NCBI GenBank assembly: GCA_032718475.1
Contig: JAUCBJ010007938.1
Coordinates: 1-64,000, forward strand
Reading direction: 5' to 3'
Length of the DNA: 64,000 bases
From: Nemertoderma westbladi
Lineage: Eukaryota; Xenacoelomorpha; Nemertodermatida; Nemertodermatidae
Positions 9,877-19,283 of this stretch are shown one piece after another. A program made the translations under genes and the position numbers. The number at the start of each line of letters is the position of its first letter. The stretch's first letter is position 1. The notes under the pieces were generated by a model. It saw only the letters and a list, made by a program, of their open reading frames with translations. It made no database searches and was not told the DNA's origin.

Positions 9877-12699
9877 AAGTGGGAATGATGATAATAGCAA
9901 GCCTAATAACTTGTTGAAAATACTTTCTTGGAATATAGGAGGTGTAAGGGAAAAATTACTAAACTCCAAATGTCTTTATTATTTACAGAAATTCGATTTA
10001 ATTTGGCTTTACAAATAAAGACTGGTAGAACTGTCTCTTGTCCGGGATATAAAGTGTATCAGAACTCAGCTAAAGATGATCACAGGGGGGCGTAGCGCTT
10101 TTAATAAAAAAACTATTTAGTGGGCGACATCGAATTAGTTGATACATTCACTCGGACAGTACGAGTTTAGCGGCGGTTACATCGAACCAACAGATTCGCT
10201 ATTTTATGACGATAAATTATGGGGGGTTCTTCAGGGACTTTGCTTAGGAGATAGAGAGAAACGGCTTGTGTTTGGTGACCTTAACGCAATAGTTTATCAT
10301 CCGAAAAATTCGCATGGCCAAGAAGTGGACCGGGTCTGTGACGACGCCGATTTCATTATCGTCAATAAGGTCCCTCCTGCTACAAGTGACCTTACTTTCC
10401 GAAGAAAAGAAAGGTGGATTAGTCAGATAGACCTGTGTTTAGCAAGTGAGTCGGTAAACGAAGATATTGAATTAAAGGTAAATCAAGATTTAACAAAACC
10501 TTCGGATCATGCGCCTTTGGAGATATTACTGACAACTTCGGGGAATAGAAACTGGAACGGGCTTCTAAAGCGTTCCCTGCGTATGGGTTCGTCATTCTAT
10601 GATGAGTACAATCGCAATACCACGGAAACCAATTATAGTTCAAAGACTGTGAGGGTACCTCGACAAGGGATAGAAGATCGAAATTTATAGAAGCTTTGGA
10701 GCATGATCAAAGAGCAAACGGTTGCGTTCATGGAAACATAGGAGACGTCAACGTGGCAGTCAATACTTTGGGAAAAATTTTTCAAGACGCAGTTAACTCT
10801 TCTAAGATGAGGGCTGGTGTTACCTTAACCAATCATTGTAGTGAAAATAAGCGATGGGAAAACTTGTTGCTAACGAAGGATTCGAAATCTATTTGGCGCG
10901 CCATAAATTGGAATGGCAAACTTGGAGATAAAGCTGATGATATCGACAAACCCACCGACGATGAATTTAAAGACCATTTTGAGAGTCTTCTGTATAATCA
11001 AGGGGATACCGTAGACGATATTGACACCTCACAGGCTCCAGTTATACCAGTCCTGGATGACCCGATACAACTACAGGAAGTGGACGAGGCGATAAACTCA
11101 ATAAAAGCGAACAAGGCAGCGCTAGGAATTTCATCACCTCTGTGGAAGGATCTACCAGTGAATATTGTGGTATTTATCACATTTATATTGAATGCGATAT
11201 TCAAGTCTCTAGGTCCACTCTTATATCCAAGTTACTTTTTCTCGGTTGTGGATTTAATATGATTAACGCAATAAAAGCAATATATAGGGCGACGTTTTTA
11301 ATCCATAGATCAATTGATATTCGTGTCGACAGCGGTTTCCGTCAAGGAGCGCCATCAAGTTTATTTCTATTCACTCTTTACATTGATGTCCTAGTCGCCA
11401 TGTTTGATTCACCAACGTCTACTAACACATACCTAGGAGCCTTGCATCTTCTCCTGTTCATGGACGACACTGCTATTTTAGCTGAGAACCGAGAGAGTTG
11501 TGTAGAAAAGCTAAATATTTAAGATAAATTCTGTAGGTCACATAATATGGTAATCAATGAAAAGAAGAGTAAGTTCATGGTCAGAAATGGATTTATAGCT
11601 GATAAACAACCGTTGTTATGCGGAAGTGTACAAATAATTAATACAGATAAATATGTTTACCTGGGTGGTTTCTTCACACAGGATGGTAGAATAGAATCAG
11701 TGATAAAATTACACGCAGGTGAAAGTAAAAAACAGGTAGCCAAGTTTGCAGCATTTTGTGCCAGCAATCCAAATATGCCTTTCTGTCTAAAGAAAAAGGT
11801 GCTTGACTGTGCTGTAACGGCAGCGATACTGTAGTCCAGCGATACCTGGTTAGCAATACGGGGGAGAAAGGAAATTGAAAAGATATATAGTAAACTGATA
11901 AAAATACTTTTGGGCGTTAAAACAACAACACCGAATGTGCTGTGCTATACAGAGATTGGTATGGCCGAGGTAGGATCCGTCATCGACAATAATATTAGAA
12001 ACTCTATCCGAAGACTCAAGAAATCGTGGCACCGAGAAGATCCTGCACACATCGCGTATCATCTGGCAAAAACAGCGAACACCCGCGCTTTTAAATATCT
12101 AAATAAGTTAAAACTGACGGAAGGTAATGGTTTGAAGGGTAGAATTAAAGATACTGCACATATCCACACTAAATTGGCAACTTACCTGGAAATAAACCCT
12201 AATCTAACTATCCACAAGGTATATAATCAGCAGAAACCGTACATACAAGAGCAGAACAGGATCGATTTTACCAGATTTCGTTTAAGCGCGCATCGCGTAA
12301 GGGTAGAGACAGGAAGGTGGACACGTGTACCTACAGAAGAACGAGTCTGAAAATGTTATGGATCGTCGGTACAAAAAGAATTACACGTGTTATCAGGTTG
12401 TTCATTGACGAAAGATTTATTGGGGGGAAAATCCTACTCCACGGTAGCAGAATTTATGTTAATAAACAACGGGGAAAGAATCGTCAAAATAATTTCTGAA
12501 ATTTTCAAAGAACTGCAAAGACACTAACTCGAGAAAATAACTGGGACATTTTCAAGTTACTAATTTGACGGGACTAATTTTAGATCTAAAGTTATTTAGT
12601 TTCACTAAGTTTATATTTCATAATATGTAATTTCAAATATTTAATGATAATAATGTCTTTTGTCGGATATTAGTCAATAAACATATATATATATATATA
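9877..12699 (+). mobile_element. Non-LTR retrotransposon inserted in the 45-bp array, (TA)n tail
   Basis: The 45-bp array stops in mid-unit at 9876 and resumes at 12700. TACC is duplicated on both sides (9873-9876 and 12700-12703), as expected for target-primed insertion with a short duplication. The 3' end is a (TA)n run after GTCAATAAACATA. The body carries broken endonuclease and RT frames (see the pseudogene). It is in the opposite orientation to dystroglycan. Confidence 0.88.
9900..12350 (+). pseudogene. Degenerate endonuclease-RT of the inserted retrotransposon
   Basis: The coding remains lie in several frames. At 9916-10017 is the endonuclease opening LKILSWNIGGVREK. At 10139-10690 are GDLNA, a SQIDLCL motif and SDHAPLEI, all endonuclease landmarks. 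At 10696-11262 is the linker to the RT. At 11200-11522 is the RT palm with GFRQGAPSS and FMDDT. At 11547-11834 is YLGGFFTQDG, and 11910-12350 is the C-terminal part. Frameshifts and a deletion in the RT core (near 11200) separate the pieces, so it cannot make a full enzyme. The catalytic box reads MDD rather than the usual ADD. Confidence 0.85.
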
Positions 12700-13105
12700 T
12701 ACCCTACGTTCTGGCTCGCCCCATACTAACCTCTATGGAAGCAGTACCCTACGTTGTGGCTCGCCCCATACTAACCTCTATGGAAGCAGTACCCTGCGTT
12801 GTGGCTCGCCCCATACTAACCTCTACGGTAGCAGTACCCTACGTTGGGGCTCGCTCCATACTAACCTGTATGGAAGCAGTACCCTACGATGTGGCTCTCC
12901 TCATACTATCCTCTACGGTAGCAGTACCCTACCTTGTGGCTCGCCCCATACTAACCTCTATGGTAGCAGTACCCTACCTTGTGGCTCGCCCCTTACTAAC
13001 CTCTACGGTAGCAGTACCCTACGTTGTGGCTCGCCCCATACTAATCTCTATGGAAGCAGTACCCTACCTTGTGGCTCGCCCCATTCTAACCTCTATGGTA
13101 GCAGT
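12700..13105. repeat. 45-bp minisatellite, exon-proximal part (about 8-9 copies)
   Basis: Same 45-bp unit as 8632-9876, running directly into dystroglycan exon 4. The first copy overlaps the last 15 bases of the exon (13105-13091), so the array is anchored on the splice donor. Confidence 0.92.
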
Positions 13106-13216
13106 AGCAGAGGTCGTCGACCCCGGGGTTGGAGGTAGGAGGGTCCTTGTTGCCATGGGTATAAATCCACCTGGATTTGGATTAACTAGTAGAGTATTGT
13201 AAGAACCTTCGCCCCA
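13091..13216 (-). CDS. DAG1: Dystroglycan exon 4: short Thr/Pro-rich segment
   Basis: This 126-nt, 42-codon exon is phase 0 at both ends. The acceptor is ATTATCATTTTAG (AG at 13218-13217) and the donor is GAG|GTTAGA. The peptide opens WGEGSYNTLLVNPNPGG and ends PPTPGSTTSATATIE, a Ser/Thr/Pro-rich stretch that would be the remains of the mucin-like, O-glycosylated region between the alpha N- and C-terminal domains. It joins in frame to the VTVTPVP start of exon 5, whose composition matches. It is far shorter than the vertebrate mucin region, so other exons could be missing. The evidence is splice sites, an open frame in the correct phase and composition; there is no strongly conserved motif. 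Confidence 0.72.
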
Positions 13217-13304
13217 CTAAAATGATAATATAAAATAATTTGTTACTGAATATCACTAGTAACTATGAAGCAACAAACTAAGTGTTTGAGCACAAAGCAA
13301 AACC

Positions 13305-14595
13305 GCTACGGTAGTATGTTAAACTACTCACTACAACTACAACCAAAACCAAAACCAGCACTACAGTAGCATGTTACACTACTCACTACTACTACAACCA
13401 AAACCAGCACTACAGTAGTATGTTAAACTACTCACTACTACAACCAACACCAGCACTACAGTAGTATGTTAAACTACTCACTACTACTACAACTAAAACC
13501 AGCACTACAGTAGTATGTTAAACTACTCACTACTACTACAACCAAAACCAGCACTACAGTAGCATGTTACACTACTCACTACTACTACAACCAAAACCAG
13601 CACTACAGTAGCATGTTACACTACTCACTACTACTACAACCAAAACCAGCACTACAGTAGTATGTTACACTACTCACTACTACTACAACCAAAACCAGCA
13701 CTACAGTAGCATGTTACACTACTCACTACTACTACAACCAAAACCAGCACTACAGTAGCATGTTACACTACTCACTACTACTACAACCAAAACCAGCACT
13801 ACAGTAGTATGTTACACTACTCACTACTACTACAACCAAAACCAGCACTACAGTAGCATGTTACACTACTCACTACTACTACAACCAAAACCAGCACTAC
13901 AGTAGTATGTTAAACTACTCACTACTACTACAACCAAAACCAGCACTACAGTAGTATGTTAAACTACTCACTACTACTACAACCAAAACCAGCACTACAG
14001 TAGTATGTTACACTACTCACTACTACTACAACCAAAACCAGCACTACAGTAGCATGTTACACTACTCACTACTACTACAACCAAAACCAGCACTACAGTA
14101 GTATGTTAAACTACTCACTACTACTACAACCAAAACCAGCACTACAGTAGCATGTTACACTACTCACTACTACTACAACCAAAACCAGCACTACAGTAGC
14201 ATGTTACACTACTCACTACTACTACAACCAAAACCAGCACTACAGTAGTATGTTAAACTACTCACTACAACTACAACCAAAACCAGCACTACAGTAGCAT
14301 GTTACACTACTCACTACTACTACAACCAAAACCAGCACTACAGTAGCATGTTACACTACTCACTACTACTACAACCAAAACCAGCACTACAGTAGTATGT
14401 TAAACTACTCACTACTACTACAACCAAAACCAGCACTACAGTAGCATGTTACACTACTCACTACTACTACAACCAAAACCAGCACTACAGTAGCATGTTA
14501 CACTACTCACTACTACTACAACCAAAACCAGCACTACAGTAGTATGTTAAACTACTCATTACTACTACAACCAAAACCAGAACTACAGTAGTAAA
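13305..14595. repeat. 49-bp minisatellite in dystroglycan intron 3 (about 26 copies)
   Basis: A 49-bp unit with little divergence, built around ACTACTCACTACTACTACAACC and GCACTACAGTAG. On the minus strand each unit contains GGTTTTGGTTGTAG (acceptor-like) and GTA|GTGAGT (donor-like). It lies about 90 bp upstream of exon 4 in gene sense and ends at an RTE fragment. Confidence 0.95.
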
Positions 14596-14639
14596 CTGCT
14601 CAATACAACTACAACTACTATAAATACAAAAATATTTTT

Positions 14640-15300
14640 GCCACCACCATGCAATCCTCACGGAGAAAGCAATGTCCTTAAAAGCGGAGGGGGCTTTGTT
14701 CTAGATTCAAGCTTAGAGAAACAAATGAGATACCTCCAATGTAATATAGTGTCTGGTTGGAGATGTGCGCATTGTACTTGACACAGTGAATCCGGGGAAG
14801 CTTTCTTGTAAATGTGCCATCCAGAGATTTGGTGTCCCCAGCAGCAACGAGATTCCCCTAAAAGAACCATAGAGTGTTAGGTTGCCCTTCTTGGGAACTG
14901 GCACCAACTTATTTATTTTCATTTCTTGTGGGACTCTTGTTGTTCGGTACATGTCTACTATGACTATGGGTAAATGAGCTCAAACACTCAGGTAATTTAA
15001 AGACCTCAGGGGGAACACCTTCTACTCAACTGGCACGATTGGTCTTAATGCTCTTTGCAGCAGCCTTCACTTCTGCAAAGGAGATATCACCAATGGGAAT
15101 ATCTGGGAGTACAGATTCAGACACTTTTACTTCTATAAAGTTATCAGGCAATACCCTGTCATTATTGAGGAGCTTTTCAAAGTGGGCCTTCCAACCATTG
15201 AGGCGATCGGCTGGTGATCCGCCAGTCAGCAAGTTGATAGATTTCTATGCCCGGATGATTGCCTGCTGTCATCGGCGTCATTGATAGCATCAACCTGCTG
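14640..15300 (-). mobile_element. RTE-type retrotransposon fragment, internally deleted
   Basis: The translated pieces match the RTE copy at 50859-53563: the C-terminal region (14640-14865), then the segment MYRTTRVPQEMK...VPKKGNLTLYGSFRGIS (14952-14865), then the linker (15232-15026). The RT core between them is missing, and there are frameshifts. It is a dead fragment at the end of the 49-bp array. Confidence 0.8.
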
Positions 15301-16154
15301 GTAGATTGAAAACAAGCGCAACGCACTTAAAAACGACTAGTTAGACATATTATTAGCCAACACATAGGAAGCGTATTCACAGCTCTGTGGTTTTGCGTGA
15401 CATTTTGAAAGCACATTAATTAACAGCGCTGATTATCGAGCTCTGACGTTTTTATAAAACCACAATCTTACCTACCGCTGAACTATTAGAATACATGCCT
15501 GTAATGCAATATGCTTCCTTATAGCATTCATATGCCAATCATAGCATCTTACACGGTATGTAGTTGATGTGCTAAGTATTCATCTGACATACAACATGAA
15601 CACGAAAACAACAATATACTGAACTGGGGAACTGGGAAGGCAGTATTGAATTCTTCGGATATATTGTTGTGAGTCTTAAGGCATGATTGATTTTTAGAGC
15701 TACTCTAGTTACTGGTAACTATAATATAATACAGCATCTCTTGTAAACAAAATATTTATTCAGTAAGAAATAGATTACATGTTGTAGGGACTTCTCACAT
15801 ATTAAGTCTGTGAATTATATAGCATACTATTTTACTTTATTAGACGAAATAGGTATTTAGCGTTTAGTGTGGAAACAAAGCCCTTAGCTGTAATTCACAC
15901 AGTGACCCAGGGCAGGCATGGTGGAGAACGAGATAAATTATTAGAGAACAATACATTTACGATACAATTTAGGTCTACTTATAATCTAGGTCTATTTAGG
16001 ACTACTTACTTATATACGTCTGTATAAAATACAAAGGAGTTCGCGCTGCACGCTAAATATATATATTTTGGATTCAATCAGTTTTATAGTTAATATTTAA
16101 ATTATTTCATCCGAATCTGTGCAAATATCTATACCAATAGGAACAACACCAGCA
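15301..16154. other. Unique sequence upstream of the glutaredoxin
   Basis: There are no convincing frames. This is the 5' flank and probable 5' UTR of the nested glutaredoxin and, at the same time, dystroglycan intron sequence on the other strand. Confidence 0.5.
16023..16029 (+). promoter_or_regulatory. Possible TATA box of the glutaredoxin gene
   Basis: TATAAAA sits 126-132 bp before the start codon, in a locally GC-richer context (GTTCGCGCTGCACGC follows). The position is plausible for a core promoter with a 5' UTR of about 100 nt. There is no other support, and AT-rich flanks often contain such motifs. Confidence 0.25.
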
Positions 16155-16241
16155 ATGTCGGCCGAAATATTCGTGAGCACAGAAATCAAGGAGCATAAAG
16201 TTGTCGTATTCGCGAAGTCCTATTGTGGATTCTCGAAACAG
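16155..16241 (+). CDS. Glutaredoxin exon 1 (active-site exon)
   Basis: 29 codons from ATG at 16155 to a strong donor CAG|GTGAGT (16242), phase 0. It encodes the first strand of the thioredoxin fold, VVVFAKSYC, and the active site CGFS (C24-S27), so the resolving cysteine of a CPYC site is replaced by serine. Glutaredoxins use glutathione to reduce disulfides or glutathionylated proteins, and CGFS types bind iron-sulfur clusters. The flanking residues (K21, SYC) are those of the small dithiol class. With exons 18525-18585 and 19021-19169 it makes a 98-residue cytosolic-type protein with no targeting sequence. Confidence 0.88.
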
Positions 16242-18524
16242 GTGAGTTAGTTCGAATAATTAATCGAACTTCCTTTTCAATATTTCAACTCAATGAAATA
16301 AAAATTAGTTGTTAAATATCCTCGAAACTAGAAAATTATGTTCTGAGATAAATGGAAAAATTAAAAACCTAGTGTTTTTGTAAGTGGACATTTATATTGG
16401 TAACTTTATTGGTCACTATTATCTTTTCTGAATCTATGATGTTTCGTATTTGTAGATCTTGGTTAATAATGATGTTTCGTATTTGTAGATATTGGTAGTA
16501 ATATGATGTTTCGTATTTGTAGATCTTGGTTAATATGATGTTTCGTATTTGTAGATCCTGGTAGTAATATGATGTTTAGTATTTGTAGATATTGGTAGTA
16601 ATATGATGTTTCGTATTTGTAGATATTGGTAGTAATATGATGTTTCGTATTTGTAGATCTTGGTTAATATGATGTTTCGTATTTGTAGATCCTGGTAGTA
16701 ATATGATGTTTCGTATTTGTAGATCCTGGTAGTAATATGATGTTTCGTATTTGTAGATCTTGGTTAATATGATGTTTCGTATTTGTAGATCCTGGTAGTA
16801 ATATGATGTTTCGTATTTGTAGATCCTGGTAGTAATATGATGTTTCGTATTTGTAGATATTGGTAGTAATATGATGTTTCGTATTTGTAGATACTGGTAG
16901 TAATATGATGTTTCGTATTTGTAGATCCTGGTAGTAATATGATGTTTCGTATTTGTAGATATTGGTAGTAATATGATGTTTCGTATTTGTAGATCCTGGT
17001 AGTAATATGATGTTTCGTATTTGTAGATCCTGGTAGTAATATGATGTTTCGTATTTGTAGATCCTGGTAGTAATATGATGTTTCGTATTTGTAGATCTTG
17101 GTTAATATGATGTTTCGTATTTGTAGATCCTGGTAGTAATATGATGTTTCGTATTTGTAGATATTGGTAGTAATATGATGTTTCGTATTTGTAGATCTTG
17201 GTTAATATGATGTTTCGTATTTGTAGATCCTGGTAGTAATATGATGTTTCGTATTTGTAGATCCTGGTAGTAATATGATGTTTCGTATTTGTAGATCTTG
17301 GTTAATATGATGTTTCGTATTTGTAGATCCTGGTAGTAATATGATGTTTCGTATTTGTAGATCCTGGTAGTAATATGATGTTTCGTATTTGTAGATATTG
17401 GTAGTAATATGATGTTTCGTATTTGTAGATCCTGGTAGTAATATGATGTTTCGTATTTGTAGATCCTGGTAGTAATATGATGTTTCGTATTTGTAGATAT
17501 TGGTAGTAATATGATGTTTCGTATTTGTAGATCCTGGTAGTAATATGATGTTTCGTATTTGTAGATCCTGGTAGTAATATGATGTTTCGTATTTGTAGAT
17601 CCTGGTAGTAATATGATGTTTCGTATTTGTAGATCTTGGTTAATATGATGTTTCGTATTTGTAGATCCTGGTAGTAATATGATGTTTCGTATTTGTAGAT
17701 CTTGGTTAATATGATGTTTCGTATTTGTAGATCTTGGTAGTAATATGATGTTTCGTATTTGTAGATCTTGGTTAATATGATGTTTCGTATTTGTAGATCC
17801 TGGTAGTAATATGATGTTTCGTATTTGTAGATATTGGTAGTAATATGATGTTTCGTATTTGTAGATCCTGGTAGTAATATGATGTTTCGTATTTGTAGAT
17901 CCTGGTAGTAATATGATGTTTCGTATTTGTAGATCCTGGTAGTAATATGATGTTTCGTATTTGTAGATCTTGGTTAATATGATGTTTCGTATTTGTAGAT
18001 CCTGGTAGTAATATGATGTTTCGTATTTGTAGATCTTGGTTAATATGATGTTTCGTATTTGTAGATCCTGGTAGTAATATGATGTTTCGTATTTGTAGAT
18101 CTTGGTTAATATGATGTTTCGTATTTGTAGATCCTGGTAGTAATATGATGTTTCGTATTTGTAGATCTTGGTTAATATGATGTTTCGTATTTGTAGATCC
18201 TGGTAGTAATATGATGTTTCGTATTTGTAGATCTTGGTAGTAATATGATGTTTCGTATTTGTAGATCTTGGTAGTAATATGATGTTTCGTATTTATAGAT
18301 CCTGGTAGTAATATGATGTTTCGTATTTGTAGATCTTGGTAGTAATATGATGTTTCGTATTTGTAGATCTTGGTAGTAATATGATGTTTCGTATTTATAG
18401 ATCCTGGTAGTAATATGATGTTTCGTATTTGTAGATCTTGGTAGTAATATGATGTTTCGTATTTGTAGATCTTGGTAGTAATATGATGTTTCGTATTTGT
18501 AGTAATCTGTTTTGGTATATTCAG
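16242..18524 (+). other. Glutaredoxin intron 1, mostly a 34-bp array
   Basis: The GTGAGT donor is at 16242 and the acceptor TTTTGGTATATTCAG ends at 18524. About 190 nt of unique sequence, then the array, then 12-15 nt before the acceptor tract. Confidence 0.85.
16432..18512. repeat. 32/34-bp minisatellite (about 62 copies) in glutaredoxin intron 1
   Basis: The main unit is 34 bp (GATCCTGGTAGTAATATGAT plus GTTTCGTATTTGTA). A 32-bp variant has CTTGGTTAATATG. Each copy carries TTTCGTATTTGTAG, an acceptor-like sequence on the plus strand, and the array ends just before the real acceptor at 18524. Shadow frames on the minus strand are meaningless. Confidence 0.95.
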
Positions 18525-18585
18525 GCTAAGAAGTGTCTCCAAGAGGTGAACGCAAACGCACAAATCCTTAACATCGACATGAGAG
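18525..18585 (+). CDS. Glutaredoxin exon 2
   Basis: 61 nt, 20 codons plus one base, between acceptor ATATTCAG and donor GAG|GTAAGA. It encodes AKKCLQEVNANAQILNIDMR, the first helix and second strand of the glutaredoxin fold. The last G joins AT of exon 3 to give Asp, restoring the usual D-D/G turn before the next helix. The exon is too short to appear as a frame of its own and was found by matching the family pattern and splice sites. Confidence 0.85.
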
Positions 18586-19020
18586 GTAAGAAGTAGAATA
18601 GTAGTAGAATAGTCTACCATGTGAATGAAACTACGTAAAATAATATTTCGCCCTCCCACGATTTTTATTTGACTGTGTTTAAGTTTATTGTTCTGTAATT
18701 GCGCTACGGTGGGTTCATTGTGTCAAGTACGATGAACACATTGCCAATCAGAATCTATACGACATTGGAGGCGTTTCATTAGTCTCCCCAAGCTTGACAC
18801 TAGAACAGAGCCGCCTCCGTTTTGCAGGACATTGCTGTTGCTTTGAGGACCAGCCAGTGTATAATCTTGTGCTTTGGTGGCCTCATTGAGTGAATAAAAA
18901 TGGTGGACCGACCATGACTTTCTTGAGATGCCACTAAAAGGACAATGTAGCATGCCGCTAGTAGTAGTAATAGTACTGTGACAACACCACTAATAAATCG
19001 ATCAAATATTATTTCTATAG
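18586..19020 (+). other. Glutaredoxin intron 2
   Basis: GTAAGAAG donor, TTATTTCTATAG acceptor. It contains an RTE 3' fragment at 18709-18973; without that insert the intron would be about 170 nt. Confidence 0.8.
18709..18973 (+). mobile_element. RTE-type retrotransposon 3' fragment
   Basis: It matches the last 260 bp of the RTE copies at 30445-32494 and 50859-53563, from the TTCATTGTGTCAAGTAC segment to the GCATGCCG(C)TAGTAGTAG tail, with substitutions and an internal loss. It lies in glutaredoxin intron 2, same strand. Confidence 0.85.
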
Positions 19021-19169
19021 ATGACTGTGTATTGATTCAGGCAGCGCTGCAGAAGATCACAGGTTGTAGGACTGTACCGCAGGTCTTTATAAATGGGAAA
19101 TACATTGGAGGTGGAAATGAAACGCAACAACTTAAAGATAATGGAAATCTAGCTAAAATGATTGAATAG
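19021..19169 (+). CDS. Glutaredoxin exon 3 (C-terminal half)
   Basis: It starts in phase 1 after CTATAG and ends at TAG 19167-19169. It encodes DCVLIQAALQKITG, the TVPQVFI motif with the cis-proline that contacts glutathione, NGKYIGGGNET with the GG turn, and a C-terminal helix. The family pattern around TVP and GGG is that of the small class I glutaredoxins. The apparent upstream ATG at 18978 is intronic. The 3' UTR is short, because a 36-bp array starts about 115 bp downstream; no clear AATAAA is seen before it. Confidence 0.92.
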
Positions 19170-19283
19170 ATTCTCGAATAATTTACTATGGGGCGAGGGG
19201 GTTACTTACTAATCCACCAACAACGTACTGTTGTATTTGCCTTATCACGCCACTTTGCATGCTGTATTTATGCTCTATCAGTC

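Larger units (their letters stand above)
8594..13090 (-). other. Dystroglycan intron 4 (array plus retroelement)
   Basis: The donor is at 13090-13089 (CATAGAG then GTTAGA) and the acceptor AG at 8595-8594. The intron is a 45-bp minisatellite interrupted by a plus-strand retroelement. The last array unit also has a donor-like GAG|GTTTGT at 8631, leaving only 38 nt to the acceptor, so the ancestral intron may have been about that size. Confidence 0.8.

Noticed and set aside
17772-18659. 295-codon minus frame (IRNIILLPGSTNTKHH...)
   Set aside because: Read from the glutaredoxin intron 1 array; no unique domain.
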